A stretch of DNA of 64,000 nt. Source: Demequina pelophila (GTDB taxonomy: Bacteria > Actinomycetota > Actinomycetes > Actinomycetales > Demequinaceae). The notes under the pieces were generated by a model that searched no databases, was not told where the DNA came from, and was given only the letters and a program-made list of their open reading frames with translations. Positions 9,037-17,846 of the stretch are shown one piece after another. The stretch spans positions 545,709 to 609,708 of the forward strand of contig NZ_BBLY01000001.1 in assembly GCF_000971175.1 (NCBI RefSeq), read 5' to 3'. Position numbers and translations under genes: made by a program. Within the stretch, counting starts at the first letter, position 1. Each line of letters opens with the position of its first letter.

Positions 9037-9831
9037 TCATGCGAGCATCACCAACTCGAGGTACCACTGCGTCACGGGCGCCCCGATAAGCACCCCCGTG
9101 GCGGCGCCGACGAACATCCATGGACCGAACGGCACCGCCACGCCGCGGGTGCGCCGCGCGCGGCGCATCGCGATCACGCCGGCGACGGCACCCCACACAA
9201 AGGCGGCGAACACGCCCACGGCGAAGAGCGGCCACCCAAGGAAGGCAAGGCTCGCGCCGATGCTCGGGGCAAGCTTCACGTCACCGAAACCCATGCCCTT
9301 GGGATAGATCACGAAGGCGAGTCCATATAGCGCCCCCAGAGCGGCCGCACCGATGACCGCCCGAAGGAGCGCGTCCCACTGACCGGTGAGCGCACAGGTG
9401 GCGGGTGCGAGCACGGCCACGCAGACGGCGAACGCCCCGGTGAGTGGATCCGGGAGCCGACGAGTCTCGAGATCGACCGCGCTGAGCACAATGCCGAAGT
9501 ACACCAGGGCCAGCAGCATCGCCGTGCGCCAATCGGGGCCGGTCAGAGCGGTCACGCCGGCGAAGGCCAGGCCCGTCGCAAGCTCGACCGCCGGATAGCG
9601 CCCCGAGATGGGAGCGCCGCAGTCGGCGCACTTGCCCCGAAGCCATAGCCATCCGATCACGGGCACGTTGTGGCGCGCGCGGATCCGATGGCCGCAGGCC
9701 GGGCAGGCGCTCGCCGGGCTCACTACCGATACACCCTGCGGAACCCGATGGATAAGCACGTTGGCGAACGAGCCCAGTGCGAGTCCCAGGGCCCCGGCGA
9801 GCGCAGCCGCGACGAGAGAGATGCCAGTCAT
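9037..9831 (-). CDS. pilD: Prepilin peptidase / N-methyltransferase
   Basis: 264 residues with about eight membrane helices. The two CxxC pairs (CPACGHRIRARHN and KCADCGAPI) of the zinc-binding N-terminal domain are intact, which in this family accompanies the methyltransferase activity. The catalytic aspartates are in DLETRRLPD and GMGFGDVK. It cleaves the Gly-(Phe/Leu) bond of the pilins encoded just upstream. Start ATG at 9831, three bases after the stop of the preceding gene. Confidence 0.95.
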   Translation of the reverse strand: MTGISLVAAALAGALGLALGSFANVLIHRVPQGVSVVSPASACPACGHRIRARHNVPVIGWLWLRGKCADCGAPISGRYPAVELATGLAFAGVTALTGPDWRTAMLLALVYFGIVLSAVDLETRRLPDPLTGAFAVCVAVLAPATCALTGQWDALLRAVIGAAALGALYGLAFVIYPKGMGFGDVKLAPSIGASLAFLGWPLFAVGVFAAFVWGAVAGVIAMRRARRTRGVAVPFGPWMFVGAATGVLIGAPVTQWYLELVMLA

Positions 9832-9834
9832 CGT

Positions 9835-11697
9835 CTATCCGAACAAGTCGTAGCGTGACAGGAGCTTGAGCTCTGCGAGCTCCTCGGGCGTCGGGTCGCC
9901 CGCCACCGCAGACGGAACGTCGACCTTCGCCATGCGCATGTCGAAGGAGTTGTGAATGTCGACGCTTCCCCCGTAGACCTGGCCGGTGAAGTAGTCGTTG
10001 TTGGCGCCCATGTCCCAACCGGTGTTGAAGTCAACGGTGCAGGGCGTGTAGACGAAGATGTCCGCGCCGTCGTTCTTGACCTTGTCGAAGTAGATGTCCT
10101 GGGTGACCGGAGCGTTGGCACCGTTCGCGGTCTTGCGGTCGTCCTCCGCCGTGCACGTGGGGCTCTCCTGCACGGGGTTGGTGCCCGCGACCTCGGTCCA
10201 GGTGACATTGGGTGATTCCGCGGGCACGATGAAGTGCAGGTCGGGGCGATCGGTGCCCGACGCGAGGATGTTCAACTGGTTGCTGAAGCGGAACCCCGAC
10301 TCCGACACCAGTGCGAGATTGCCGCCCACGTTCATGTCCGACTTGCTGGAGAACATCACCGGCGTGTCGCAGCCTTGGAAGACGACCAGCAGGGAGCCGT
10401 CGCTCCAGTCCCAGCTGTTGATGTAGTCGAGCGGATCGGGATCGGCGCACAGGTTGACCTCGCGCACCGAGTAGCCGGCGACCTGCCAGAGGGTCAGGTC
10501 ATCCGGGCCGAACTCGAGCTTGGGCATCGGTTCGCGAACCGGACGCTGTACCTCAGTCGGGTATCCCAGGGCGGGCGGTAGCCCAGCGATCGCAGGACGC
10601 GCAGCCGTGCCGATCACGGTGCTGCCCGCTACGAGTTCGTCCGCGATCGTTGGCGCCGTGGCCGTGCCGCCCACCTCGCTGTCCTTGTTGCCGCTCACCA
10701 GGATCTCGAGGTTGCTCGCCGCGTTGCCCACGACGCGCACGGAGTCCTGGCTGCCGGACGTCGTGAGCGTCAATTCTTGATCGCTGTGCACGCTTCCATG
10801 CACCACCCCATCGCCGGTCAACTGGATCGCGCCGGCAAGGGAGACCAAGTTTCCGCCAACGTACGCCGTCGTCGTGATTCCCCCGTTGGAGATCAGGCTG
10901 CCATCCACGATCGTGCCGGACTTGTCGGCCGAGATCGCCGTCGCAGCCGTCGACGCCGAATAGATGTTGCCGGCCACGTGCGTGTCGGAGTCGAACGTCA
11001 CCGTGCCACGCGCCCACAGATCGGACGCGAGATTGCAGGCGCTCTTGAAGTACGCGTCGCCGTTGGCGGCGATCACCTCGCCCTCGATGCCCAGCTGGGT
11101 CTCGCAGACGATTCCACCATTCGTGTAGACGTTCGCGTCCGCGAGCCCGTCCGAAGACTCATCCACCTGGGTATTGCTCGTGATCTCCGTCGATCCCTCG
11201 GAGAAGATCGCCTTGTCCAGGCTCGCCTGCTCGGGTGCCGAGAAGAGCACGGCCTCGACCGTCCGGGTCAGGACCTCGTTCGCGACGGGCACGTTGGCCG
11301 AGGTCGCGGTCGAGCGGACCGTGAGGGCGCGGGTCACGTCGGTCGACGCCGGGCACGCCTTGGTCTCGGAGGCGCCCGAGGCAGTCACCACCGTGTACTC
11401 GGTCTCGACGACCACCGAGTCGTTGTTGATGGTGAACGTCGGCGAGCACACGGATCCGAGCTCCTCGTGCTTGAGCCCGTCGATCATGTTCATGACGAGG
11501 TCGATGCCCGCGTCGGCCGACGCGAGCACCCGCATCTCGGCGCGGGTCTTCGAGGTGACGCCGGAGTTGAACACCGCTACTGCGACGAGAGTGGCGACGA
11601 TGATCGACCCGATCAGCATCAGCATGAGCGTCATCACGAGCGCGAGCCCGGCGTCGCTGCCGCTACCCGCCCGCCGGCTCCTCATTGACTTCCACAT
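9835..11697 (-). CDS. PilX-like membrane-anchored, beta-rich pilus-associated protein
   Basis: 620 residues. The N-terminus has a hydrophobic helix at about 17-43 preceded by SDAG and followed by ASADAGIDLVM, like the PilX/PilX-N family of minor pilins. Residues about 180-370 form a run of short Gly/Asn-punctuated strands (NGGIVCETQLGIEGEVIAA, NIYSAS, GSLISNGG, GGNLVSLAGAIQLTGDGVVHGSVHS) resembling bactofilin or polymer-forming right-handed beta-helix proteins. A C-terminal domain (about 400-600) contains several Cys and Trp residues and repeats DMNVGGNLALVS and NSFDMRMAK. It is probably exposed on or near the pilus and is a candidate adhesin. SD GAGGGG precedes ATG 11697. No exact family is recognised for the C-terminal domain. 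Confidence 0.7.
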   Translation of the reverse strand: MWKSMRSRRAGSGSDAGLALVMTLMLMLIGSIIVATLVAVAVFNSGVTSKTRAEMRVLASADAGIDLVMNMIDGLKHEELGSVCSPTFTINNDSVVVETEYTVVTASGASETKACPASTDVTRALTVRSTATSANVPVANEVLTRTVEAVLFSAPEQASLDKAIFSEGSTEITSNTQVDESSDGLADANVYTNGGIVCETQLGIEGEVIAANGDAYFKSACNLASDLWARGTVTFDSDTHVAGNIYSASTAATAISADKSGTIVDGSLISNGGITTTAYVGGNLVSLAGAIQLTGDGVVHGSVHSDQELTLTTSGSQDSVRVVGNAASNLEILVSGNKDSEVGGTATAPTIADELVAGSTVIGTAARPAIAGLPPALGYPTEVQRPVREPMPKLEFGPDDLTLWQVAGYSVREVNLCADPDPLDYINSWDWSDGSLLVVFQGCDTPVMFSSKSDMNVGGNLALVSESGFRFSNQLNILASGTDRPDLHFIVPAESPNVTWTEVAGTNPVQESPTCTAEDDRKTANGANAPVTQDIYFDKVKNDGADIFVYTPCTVDFNTGWDMGANNDYFTGQVYGGSVDIHNSFDMRMAKVDVPSAVAGDPTPEELAELKLLSRYDLFG

Positions 11698-11722
11698 GAT
11701 TTCCCCTCAGCCCCCACACTTT

Positions 11723-12334
11723 CTAGTTGCAGGACAGTGTCAGATCCGCCTGCTTGCGCAGGGAGATGCTCTTGACGAAGTCGACCGGGTTGCGCCCTTC
11801 GAAGGTGTCCGCACGCAGCTGGATCGTGACCGCCTTGCCGGCGGCGTACTTGTCGTCAAGGCCGAACACGGCTTCGGATTCGATGCTGCGCATATCGGTA
11901 CGAACGAGAGGCCACGTGGCCGTGGCCGCCTGAAGGTCAGCGGCGGTCGAGGCGGCTATCGCCGGCGCCGTGTCGACGTTGGAGTCCTTGGTGGTGCGTC
12001 GAAGCTCGGAAGTCGTCTCGTCGTAGTAGTAGCCGACGCACCGCGCGCTGTTCTCGCCGCCGTCGACGGCCTTGCGCGTCAGAATGATGAGGAGGTCGCC
12101 CGATGAACTCACGTCCGCCCAGTCCGCGCTACGGAGGTCGTATTCCAGTTCCTTGAACACGATCTGGGCCTCATTGTTCGCCTCGGCCGTGGCCCGCGCA
12201 TATCGCTCATGCTGGATGACGCTGATGAAGACGGTGCCGACCATGAGCATCACGATGGCGAGTACGACCATGTACACGATGAGCTCGGCGAGTGTGAAGC
12301 CGGCGTCCTTTGACGGCTTGACTGGGCGGTTCAT
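11723..12334 (-). CDS. Minor pilin, PilW-like
   Basis: 203 residues. The class III prepilin motif is G12 followed by FTLAELIVYM, giving Glu at mature position 5, then a hydrophobic helix and KELEYDLRSADWADVSSSG, the start of a globular domain like PilW/PulJ. The single C-terminal Cys (LTLSCN) may pair with the Cys at RCVGYYY. The ATG at 12334 overlaps the stop of the upstream minor pilin as ATGA. Its likely role is in the pilus tip or initiation complex. Confidence 0.82.
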   Translation of the reverse strand: MNRPVKPSKDAGFTLAELIVYMVVLAIVMLMVGTVFISVIQHERYARATAEANNEAQIVFKELEYDLRSADWADVSSSGDLLIILTRKAVDGGENSARCVGYYYDETTSELRRTTKDSNVDTAPAIAASTAADLQAATATWPLVRTDMRSIESEAVFGLDDKYAAGKAVTIQLRADTFEGRNPVDFVKSISLRKQADLTLSCN

Positions 12335-12792
12335 GGCTGGAACTTCACAAGAATGTCGGTGGTCGTGGAGACCACGGGGTCCTGCGCGCCGGGCGCGTCC
12401 GACCGCGCGGTGACGGTCAGGCGCATGAGCTGCACGGGATCGCGCTCCTCCTCGGTGGCCGCGTGAGTGCACGAGTCTGCGGAAGTCCCGCCGATCGTGT
12501 ACGTGGCGGAACCCTCGATCGTGTACGTGATTCCACGACCGTCGGTGACCGTTCCGGTGGGAAAAGCTGCGCCTTCGACCACGTCGCAGTCGCCGGCGAC
12601 CGATGCGGCGCGCACGTCCTCGATACGCTGCTGGACGGCCTCGGCAGCCGTCGCAACAGTGAGGTTCGACGCTGTCGAATTGAGGGCGAGGACGACTGTC
12701 GTGATCATCGCCATCATGATGATTCCGAGAAGCACCATCGCGACCATGACCTCGGTGAGACCGAGCCCTTCGTCTGCCTTCGTCGACTGCAT
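12331..12792 (-). CDS. Minor pilin, PilV-like
   Basis: 153 residues. The leader ends at G9, followed by LGLTEVMVAMVLLGIIM, which keeps Glu at mature position 5 although residue 1 is Leu rather than Phe. A small beta domain with two cysteines (AGDCDVVEG and SADSCTHAA) follows. SD AAGGGAGGA sits before ATG 12792. It is coupled to the PilW-like gene. Type IV pilin minor subunits of this order (V then W then X) form the priming complex in other systems. Confidence 0.82.
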   Translation of the reverse strand: MQSTKADEGLGLTEVMVAMVLLGIIMMAMITTVVLALNSTASNLTVATAAEAVQQRIEDVRAASVAGDCDVVEGAAFPTGTVTDGRGITYTIEGSATYTIGGTSADSCTHAATEEERDPVQLMRLTVTARSDAPGAQDPVVSTTTDILVKFQP

Positions 12793-12826
12793 TCGTTCCT
12801 CCCTTCAAGTACCGAGCGCCGATCGA

Positions 12827-12875
12827 CCATGGGGTTCCCCTGAGACCACCCGTGGTCCCACGGGGAACCCCATGG
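12827..12875 (-). terminator. Long perfect hairpin after the major pilin gene
   Basis: Arms 12827-12840 and 12862-12875 (CCATGGGGTTCCCC and its complement) pair over 14 bases; inside the loop GACCAC (12844-12849) pairs with GTGGTC (12852-12857). It begins 11 bases after the pilin stop (12886). No U-run follows on the minus strand, so it may be a partial terminator or a 3' stabiliser that lets the pilin message exceed the downstream minor pilins. Confidence 0.65.
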
Positions 12876-12885
12876 CGTCACTGCA

Positions 12886-13332
12886 TCACTCCGATGCCGC
12901 GACCTCGACGCAGGTTGCCGACTTCGGGTACATCTGCCCGTTCTCGTCGGAGCTCACCGAGTAGTTCGTGCCGTTGGAGTAGTCATCGGTTCCACCTTCG
13001 TAGGTGGCGCCGATGCAGAAGCTGCCGTCACTCGTGGAGTACTCGGAGATAGTCATGGTGTTCGCCGGGCTACCGGTGAAGATCGTCGCCAGGTCGCCCT
13101 GGATCCCCGCAAGGTTGGTGGTCGGGTTCTCGACGACATACGCGGCGATCGCCGTGCGCATCGAAGCCAGGTCGGCCTCCGCGGCCGAGTCGCGGGCCTT
13201 CGCCTGCTGGTTGAGGTAGATCGGCACGGCGATCGCCGCGAGGATGCCGATGATGATGATCACGACGAGGAGCTCGACCAGGGTGAAGCCCTGGTCCTTC
13301 TCGTCGAGCTGCTTGCGGATGCGAGCGAGCAT
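12886..13332 (-). CDS. pilA: Major type IV pilin
   Basis: 148 residues. A charged leader ends at G15, then FTLVELLVVIIIIGILAAIA with Glu at mature position 5, the classic N-methylated pilin helix. The globular part has two cysteines (SFCIGATYEGG and KSATCVEVAASE) that would close a C-terminal D-region loop, and the conserved start QQAKARDSAAEADLASMRTAIAAYV. A good SD (AAAGGAGA) lies before ATG 13332. The gene is bracketed by hairpins at 13392-13409 and 12827-12875, consistent with separate, high expression of the main subunit. Confidence 0.94.
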   Translation of the reverse strand: MLARIRKQLDEKDQGFTLVELLVVIIIIGILAAIAVPIYLNQQAKARDSAAEADLASMRTAIAAYVVENPTTNLAGIQGDLATIFTGSPANTMTISEYSTSDGSFCIGATYEGGTDDYSNGTNYSVSSDENGQMYPKSATCVEVAASE

Positions 13333-13391
13333 TGCATTCTCCTTTGATGAGCTGCTGTATGTGGTTGACGAGCTGATCCCTCAGCTCCCTG

Positions 13392-13409
13392 CCGTCCGGG
13401 GCCGGACGG
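13392..13409 (-). terminator. Short hairpin between pilC and the major pilin gene
   Basis: CCGTCCGG and CCGGACGG flank a two-base centre, starting eight bases after the pilC stop. It lacks a U-run. It could be a weak terminator or an RNA processing site upstream of pilA. Confidence 0.45.
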
Positions 13410-13416
13410 AAGCCTG

Positions 13417-14664
13417 TTATTCGATGAGGTCGAAGATGTTGAACATGGGCAGGTAGAGCGCGATCACCATGCCGCCGATGATCGATCCGAGCACCGCGAT
13501 CATCAGAGGCTCGATCAGGCTGGTGAGCTGCTCGGTGGTCGACTCGACCTCTTCGTCGTAGAAGTCCGCAATCTTGTCCAACATGGTGTCGAGAGCTCCG
13601 GTGTCCTCGCCCACGGCGATCATCTGGACGACCATCGGGGGGAAGACCGGGTGTTCGGTGAGGGGCCCGGCGAGCGAATCTCCCCGTCGAACGGAGTCCT
13701 GCACGTCGCGAGCGGCGCGCTCGATCACCACGTTGCCCGAGGCCTGTCCGACGATGTCGAGAGCCTGCAGGATCGGCACGCCCGCTCGCACCATGGCGGA
13801 GAAGTTTCGAGTGAATCGAGCGACGCCGATCTTCTTGATCAGGTTGCCGAACACCGGAAGCTTGAGGTAGATCGGCTCGACCTTGTCGCGGATGCCCTGC
13901 CGGTGCTTGTTCTTCTTCCACCACCAGCCGAACGCGACGAGGCCGATGGCGATGGGGATGGCCGCCACCGTTATGAAGTCCGACAGACTCACGAGAAGTT
14001 GCGTCGCGAACGGGAGCTCGCCGCCCAGATTCGTGAACATCTCCGCGAATACCGGCACGATGAAGATCAGCATGGCCGCGGTCGCGAGAATGGCGAGCAC
14101 GAAGACCACGACCGGGTAGGTCATCGCCGACTTGATCTTCCCGCGCAGCGCGACTTCCTTCTCGAAGTTCTCGGCGATCGACACGAGCACCTGGTCGAGG
14201 AAGCCGCCGATCTCGCCGGCTCGCACCATGTTGATCATGATGGGAGGGAACACCTTCGGGTGCCGACCCAGCGCCACGGAGAACGCCTTGCCGGTCTCGA
14301 CGTCGCCGCGGACCTCCGCCAGGACCTTCTGCAACGCCTTGTTCTCGGTCTGCTCGGTGAGGATGGTCATGGCCCGCAGGAGCGACAGTCCCGCGGAGAT
14401 CATGGTCGCGAGCTGGCGCGACATGATGGCAATGTCCTTGAGACCGATCCTGTCGCCCAGGCCGGGGATGGTGATCTCGGTGTTGAGCCCCTTGGCGGTG
14501 GCGTCCTTGACGGACAGCACCGTGTAGCCGCGCTCGCGCAGGCGCGAGGCGACGGCGGCCTCCGAGACCGCCTCCATCTCGTCCTTGCGGATCTTGCCCG
14601 AGGCGTCGCGCGCCTCGTACGCGTACTTCTTGGTTGCCGGCTTCTTCGCCGTCGCGGTCGCCAT
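13417..14664 (-). CDS. pilC: Type IV pilus platform protein PilC
   Basis: 415 residues, normal PilC/GspF size. After a Lys/Ala-rich start come two T2SS-F domains with the signatures SRQLATMISAGLSLLRAM and ARFTRNFSAMVRAGVPILQALDIV, and three membrane segments (about 180-210, 230-255, 385-405). It is the inner-membrane platform acted on by PilB and PilT. ATG at 14664 lies five bases after the pilT stop. Confidence 0.95.
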   Translation of the reverse strand: MATATAKKPATKKYAYEARDASGKIRKDEMEAVSEAAVASRLRERGYTVLSVKDATAKGLNTEITIPGLGDRIGLKDIAIMSRQLATMISAGLSLLRAMTILTEQTENKALQKVLAEVRGDVETGKAFSVALGRHPKVFPPIMINMVRAGEIGGFLDQVLVSIAENFEKEVALRGKIKSAMTYPVVVFVLAILATAAMLIFIVPVFAEMFTNLGGELPFATQLLVSLSDFITVAAIPIAIGLVAFGWWWKKNKHRQGIRDKVEPIYLKLPVFGNLIKKIGVARFTRNFSAMVRAGVPILQALDIVGQASGNVVIERAARDVQDSVRRGDSLAGPLTEHPVFPPMVVQMIAVGEDTGALDTMLDKIADFYDEEVESTTEQLTSLIEPLMIAVLGSIIGGMVIALYLPMFNIFDLIE

Positions 14665-14669
14665 GGCCG

Positions 14670-15980
14670 TTACCGCCCGTGCCTGCCGCAGAGGCGGTTG
14701 AACTCCTCGTACGAGTGGCACATCTCCACCGCCACGTCGTACGCGACCTTGCCCTGCTTGACCAACTCTGCCAGGTGCGAGTCCATGGTCTGCATGCCCA
14801 TGGCCGCGCCGGCCTGCAGGGACGTGTAGATCTGGTGGGTCTTGCCCTCGCGGATGAGGTTGCGGATGCCGGGCGTCGCGAGCATGATCTCCACGGCCAC
14901 CGCGCGTCCGGGCTGGTCCGAGCGCTTGAGCAGCGTCTGGCACAGCACGCCCTGGATCGCCGCGGCCAGCTGCGTGCGCACCTGGCCCTGCTGCTCCGGC
15001 GGGAACACGTCGATGATGCGGTCGATGGTCTGCGGCGCGGACTGCGTGTGCAGCGTCGCGAACACCAGGTGGCCCGTCTCCGCGGCGGTCAGCGCCACGG
15101 AGATGGTCTCCAGGTCGCGCATCTCACCGATGAGGATGATGTCCGGGTCCTGGCGCAGCACGTGCTTGAGCGCCTTGCCGAAGGACCGGGTGTCCGCGCC
15201 CACCTCGCGCTGGTTGACCACGGATCGCTTGTGGCGGTGGAGGAACTCGATGGGGTCCTCGACCGTCATGATGTGCGCGCTGCGCGAGCGGTTCGCCATG
15301 TCGACCAGCGAAGCGAGCGTCGTCGACTTTCCGGAGCCCGTGGGGCCGGTGACCAGGACCAGGCCGCGCGGCAGTTGGGCGAACTGGCCCACCACCTCGG
15401 GGATGCCGAGCGACTCGAGGGGCTTGATCTCGAACGGGATCACGCGGAAGGCCGCGCCCACCGAGTCGCGCTGGCGATACAGGTTGACGCGGAAGCGCGC
15501 CTCCCCCACCACCGAGTGCGAGAAGTCGAGCTCGAGCTCCTCCTCGAAGCGCTCGCGCTGGGCCTGCGTGAGGATGCCGTACAGCGACCGCTGCAGCGAT
15601 TCCGGGGTGAGCCGCTCGTAGCCCTCAATGGGCTTGAGCGCGCCGTCGACGCGCAGCATGGGCGGCATGCCGGTGGTCAGGTGAAGGTCCGAGGCGCCGG
15701 CGCGCACCATGGTGCGCAGCGCGTCGTTGATGTCCAGGTCGCCCTCGCGGCGGTCGTCCTGCATGCCGATGCGCTGGGGCACCGCACGCTCCATGACCCG
15801 CTTGGGCTCGGGCGCCGGCCGCTTCGTGGGCGCCTCCTGCGGAGGCAGCTCCTGCGGAGTGAAGGAACGGGGAGGCAGCTGCGACTGGGCGGCGGCCGCG
15901 AAGGCCGTCCCCGCATCGGCCTGCGATGCGGTCGGTCCGTTGGACGGCTGCCACTCGCCGCCCGGCAAGAACTCGTTCAC
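14670..15980 (-). CDS. pilT: Pilus retraction ATPase PilT
   Basis: 436 residues. Walker A GPTGSGKST, Asp box TVEDPIEFLH, Walker B DPDIILIGEMRD and His box TGHLVFATLHT are intact, and the C-terminal region has the PilT-type arrangement without the PilB cysteine motif. It powers pilus retraction. Compared with usual PilT proteins (about 345-370 residues) it has an N-terminal Pro/Ala/Gln-rich extension of about 75 residues (PPRSFTPQELPPQEAPTKRP). Start is GTG at 15980. Retraction implies twitching or DNA uptake is possible. Confidence 0.94.
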   Translation of the reverse strand: MNEFLPGGEWQPSNGPTASQADAGTAFAAAAQSQLPPRSFTPQELPPQEAPTKRPAPEPKRVMERAVPQRIGMQDDRREGDLDINDALRTMVRAGASDLHLTTGMPPMLRVDGALKPIEGYERLTPESLQRSLYGILTQAQRERFEEELELDFSHSVVGEARFRVNLYRQRDSVGAAFRVIPFEIKPLESLGIPEVVGQFAQLPRGLVLVTGPTGSGKSTTLASLVDMANRSRSAHIMTVEDPIEFLHRHKRSVVNQREVGADTRSFGKALKHVLRQDPDIILIGEMRDLETISVALTAAETGHLVFATLHTQSAPQTIDRIIDVFPPEQQGQVRTQLAAAIQGVLCQTLLKRSDQPGRAVAVEIMLATPGIRNLIREGKTHQIYTSLQAGAAMGMQTMDSHLAELVKQGKVAYDVAVEMCHSYEEFNRLCGRHGR

Positions 15981-16072
15981 GTTGCCTCCCTCAGCCCCTC
16001 AGCCGATGCCCCCGGATTCGGGACCTTCGCACCTTCTATCGGCGCATTTCCCAAATCTTTAAGGCCTGTGAC

Positions 16073-17737
16073 CTACTTCACTACGCGCAACAACTCCTCC
16101 AGCGAGGTGACGCCGTCGAGCACCTTCGCCCAACCGTCCTGCAGCAGCGTCTCCATGCCGTGACCCACGGCGGTGCGCGCGATCTCCGCAGAGCTCTCGC
16201 GTGCGACCGTCAGCCTCTCGATGTCCTCCGTGATGGTCATCACCTCATGGAGGGCAAGCCTTCCCCGGTACCCGGTGTTCGAGCACCGCGAGCATCCCTG
16301 CGGCCGGTAGATGGGCGGCACCGGAGTGTCCGGGTCCCACCCGATCGCGGCCGGCACGTCGTGCGGCTCGATGGTGTACTGCACCGCGCAGCGGTCGCAC
16401 AGCCGTCGAGCGAGTCGCTGGGCGACCACGCAGTCCACCGCGGAGCCCACCAGGAACGGCTCGATGCCCATCTCCACCAGTCGCGTCATCGCGGACGGCG
16501 CGTCGTTGGTGTGGAGCGTCGACAGCACCAGGTGACCGGTGAGCGCCGCCTCGATGGCGATCTGCGCCGTCTCGTGGTCGCGGATCTCACCCACGAGCAC
16601 CACGTCCGGGTCGGAGCGCAGGATGGACCGCAGCGCCGACGCGAACGTCAGTCCCGCCTTGGGGTTCACCTGCACCTGGTTGATGCCCGGGATGCGGTAC
16701 TCGACCGGGTCCTCGACCGTGATGGTGTTGATCTCCGGCTTGGACACCTGGTTGAGCGTCGCGTAGAGCGTGGTCGACTTTCCCGAACCGGTCGGGCCGG
16801 TCACCAGGATCATGCCGTACGGCTTCTTGTACGACGAGGCGTAGGCCTCGAGGTTCTTCTCGCGGATGCCCAGGTCCTCGAGGTCGAGCCGCGCCGTCGA
16901 GTTGTCGAGGATGCGCATGACGATCTTCTCGCCCCACACCGTGGGAAGCGTCGCGACGCGCAGGTCGATCTTGCGGCCCTGGTGGTTGACGGAGAGTCGA
17001 CCGTCCTGGGGCTTGCGGCGCTCGGCGATGTCGATGTCCGCCATGATCTTCAGGCGCGAGATGACGCCGCCCGTGATCGCGCGGGACGCGCGCTGCATCT
17101 CGTGGAGCACGCCGTCGATGCGGTACCGGATGCGCAGGTCCGTCTCGGTCGGCTCGATGTGGATGTCCGACGCGCGGTCCTGGATCGCCTGCGAGATGAG
17201 CAGGTTGACGAAGCGCACGATGGGCGCGTCGTCCTCGCCCGTAGCGCCCGCGAGGTCGTCGTCCGCGAGTTCCACCTCGCCCTCGATGGACTCCTGCAGG
17301 TCCTCGAGCTCCGCGTCGGAGCGGCAGTACCGGTCGATCGCGAGCAGCACGTCCTCGTGGGCCGCGACCACGGCGACCACGGGCATGCGCGCGATGGTCC
17401 GGATGTCGTCCACCGCGACCACGTTGCCGGGGTTGGACATGGCGACCTTGATGACGCCGTCCTCGATCGCGATCGGCAGCGCCGTGTGGCGGCGGCACAC
17501 CGGGCCCGGCACCAGCGACACCGCGGCCCGGTCGACCGGATATTCGGCCAGTTCGACGAACTCCATGCCCACCTGCGTGGCGAGCGCCCGCACCAGCTGC
17601 GGCTCGGAGATGTACCCCATCTCGACGAGCGTGCGGCCCAGCGTCTGGCCCCTCAGCCGCTGCTCGTCGATCGCCTCGTCGAGCTGCTCCTCCGTGAGGG
17701 CGCCGTCGTCGAGCAGGATTGCACCCAACTGTTGCAT
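16073..17737 (-). CDS. pilB: Pilus extension ATPase PilB
   Basis: 554 residues. An N-terminal MshEN-type domain (LLDDGALTEEQLDEAIDEQ, GRTLVEMGYI) is followed by the ATPase core: Walker A GPTGSGKST, Asp box TVEDPVEYRI, Walker B DPDVVLVGEIRD, His box TGHLVLSTLHT, and the tetracysteine zinc motif CDRC ... CSRC. It drives pilin polymerisation. It is the first gene of the cluster, 109 bases after aroE. MshEN domains in other bacteria bind c-di-GMP; whether this one does is not visible. Confidence 0.95.
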   Translation of the reverse strand: MQQLGAILLDDGALTEEQLDEAIDEQRLRGQTLGRTLVEMGYISEPQLVRALATQVGMEFVELAEYPVDRAAVSLVPGPVCRRHTALPIAIEDGVIKVAMSNPGNVVAVDDIRTIARMPVVAVVAAHEDVLLAIDRYCRSDAELEDLQESIEGEVELADDDLAGATGEDDAPIVRFVNLLISQAIQDRASDIHIEPTETDLRIRYRIDGVLHEMQRASRAITGGVISRLKIMADIDIAERRKPQDGRLSVNHQGRKIDLRVATLPTVWGEKIVMRILDNSTARLDLEDLGIREKNLEAYASSYKKPYGMILVTGPTGSGKSTTLYATLNQVSKPEINTITVEDPVEYRIPGINQVQVNPKAGLTFASALRSILRSDPDVVLVGEIRDHETAQIAIEAALTGHLVLSTLHTNDAPSAMTRLVEMGIEPFLVGSAVDCVVAQRLARRLCDRCAVQYTIEPHDVPAAIGWDPDTPVPPIYRPQGCSRCSNTGYRGRLALHEVMTITEDIERLTVARESSAEIARTAVGHGMETLLQDGWAKVLDGVTSLEELLRVVK

Positions 17738-17846
17738 AGCGCCCCCTCAGACGTTCGGCCCCGGGGTGGGCCGATGCCGAGCAAGGTAGCAGGGTCCTAG
17801 GTCCCTTGCATAACGTCGTGTGACAAGTTCCACACGGAATACTCGC

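Noticed and set aside
17738-17846. Strong promoter or palindrome upstream of pilB (around CCTAGG at 17800)
   Set aside because: The halves do not match beyond six bases and no spaced -35/-10 pair is convincing.
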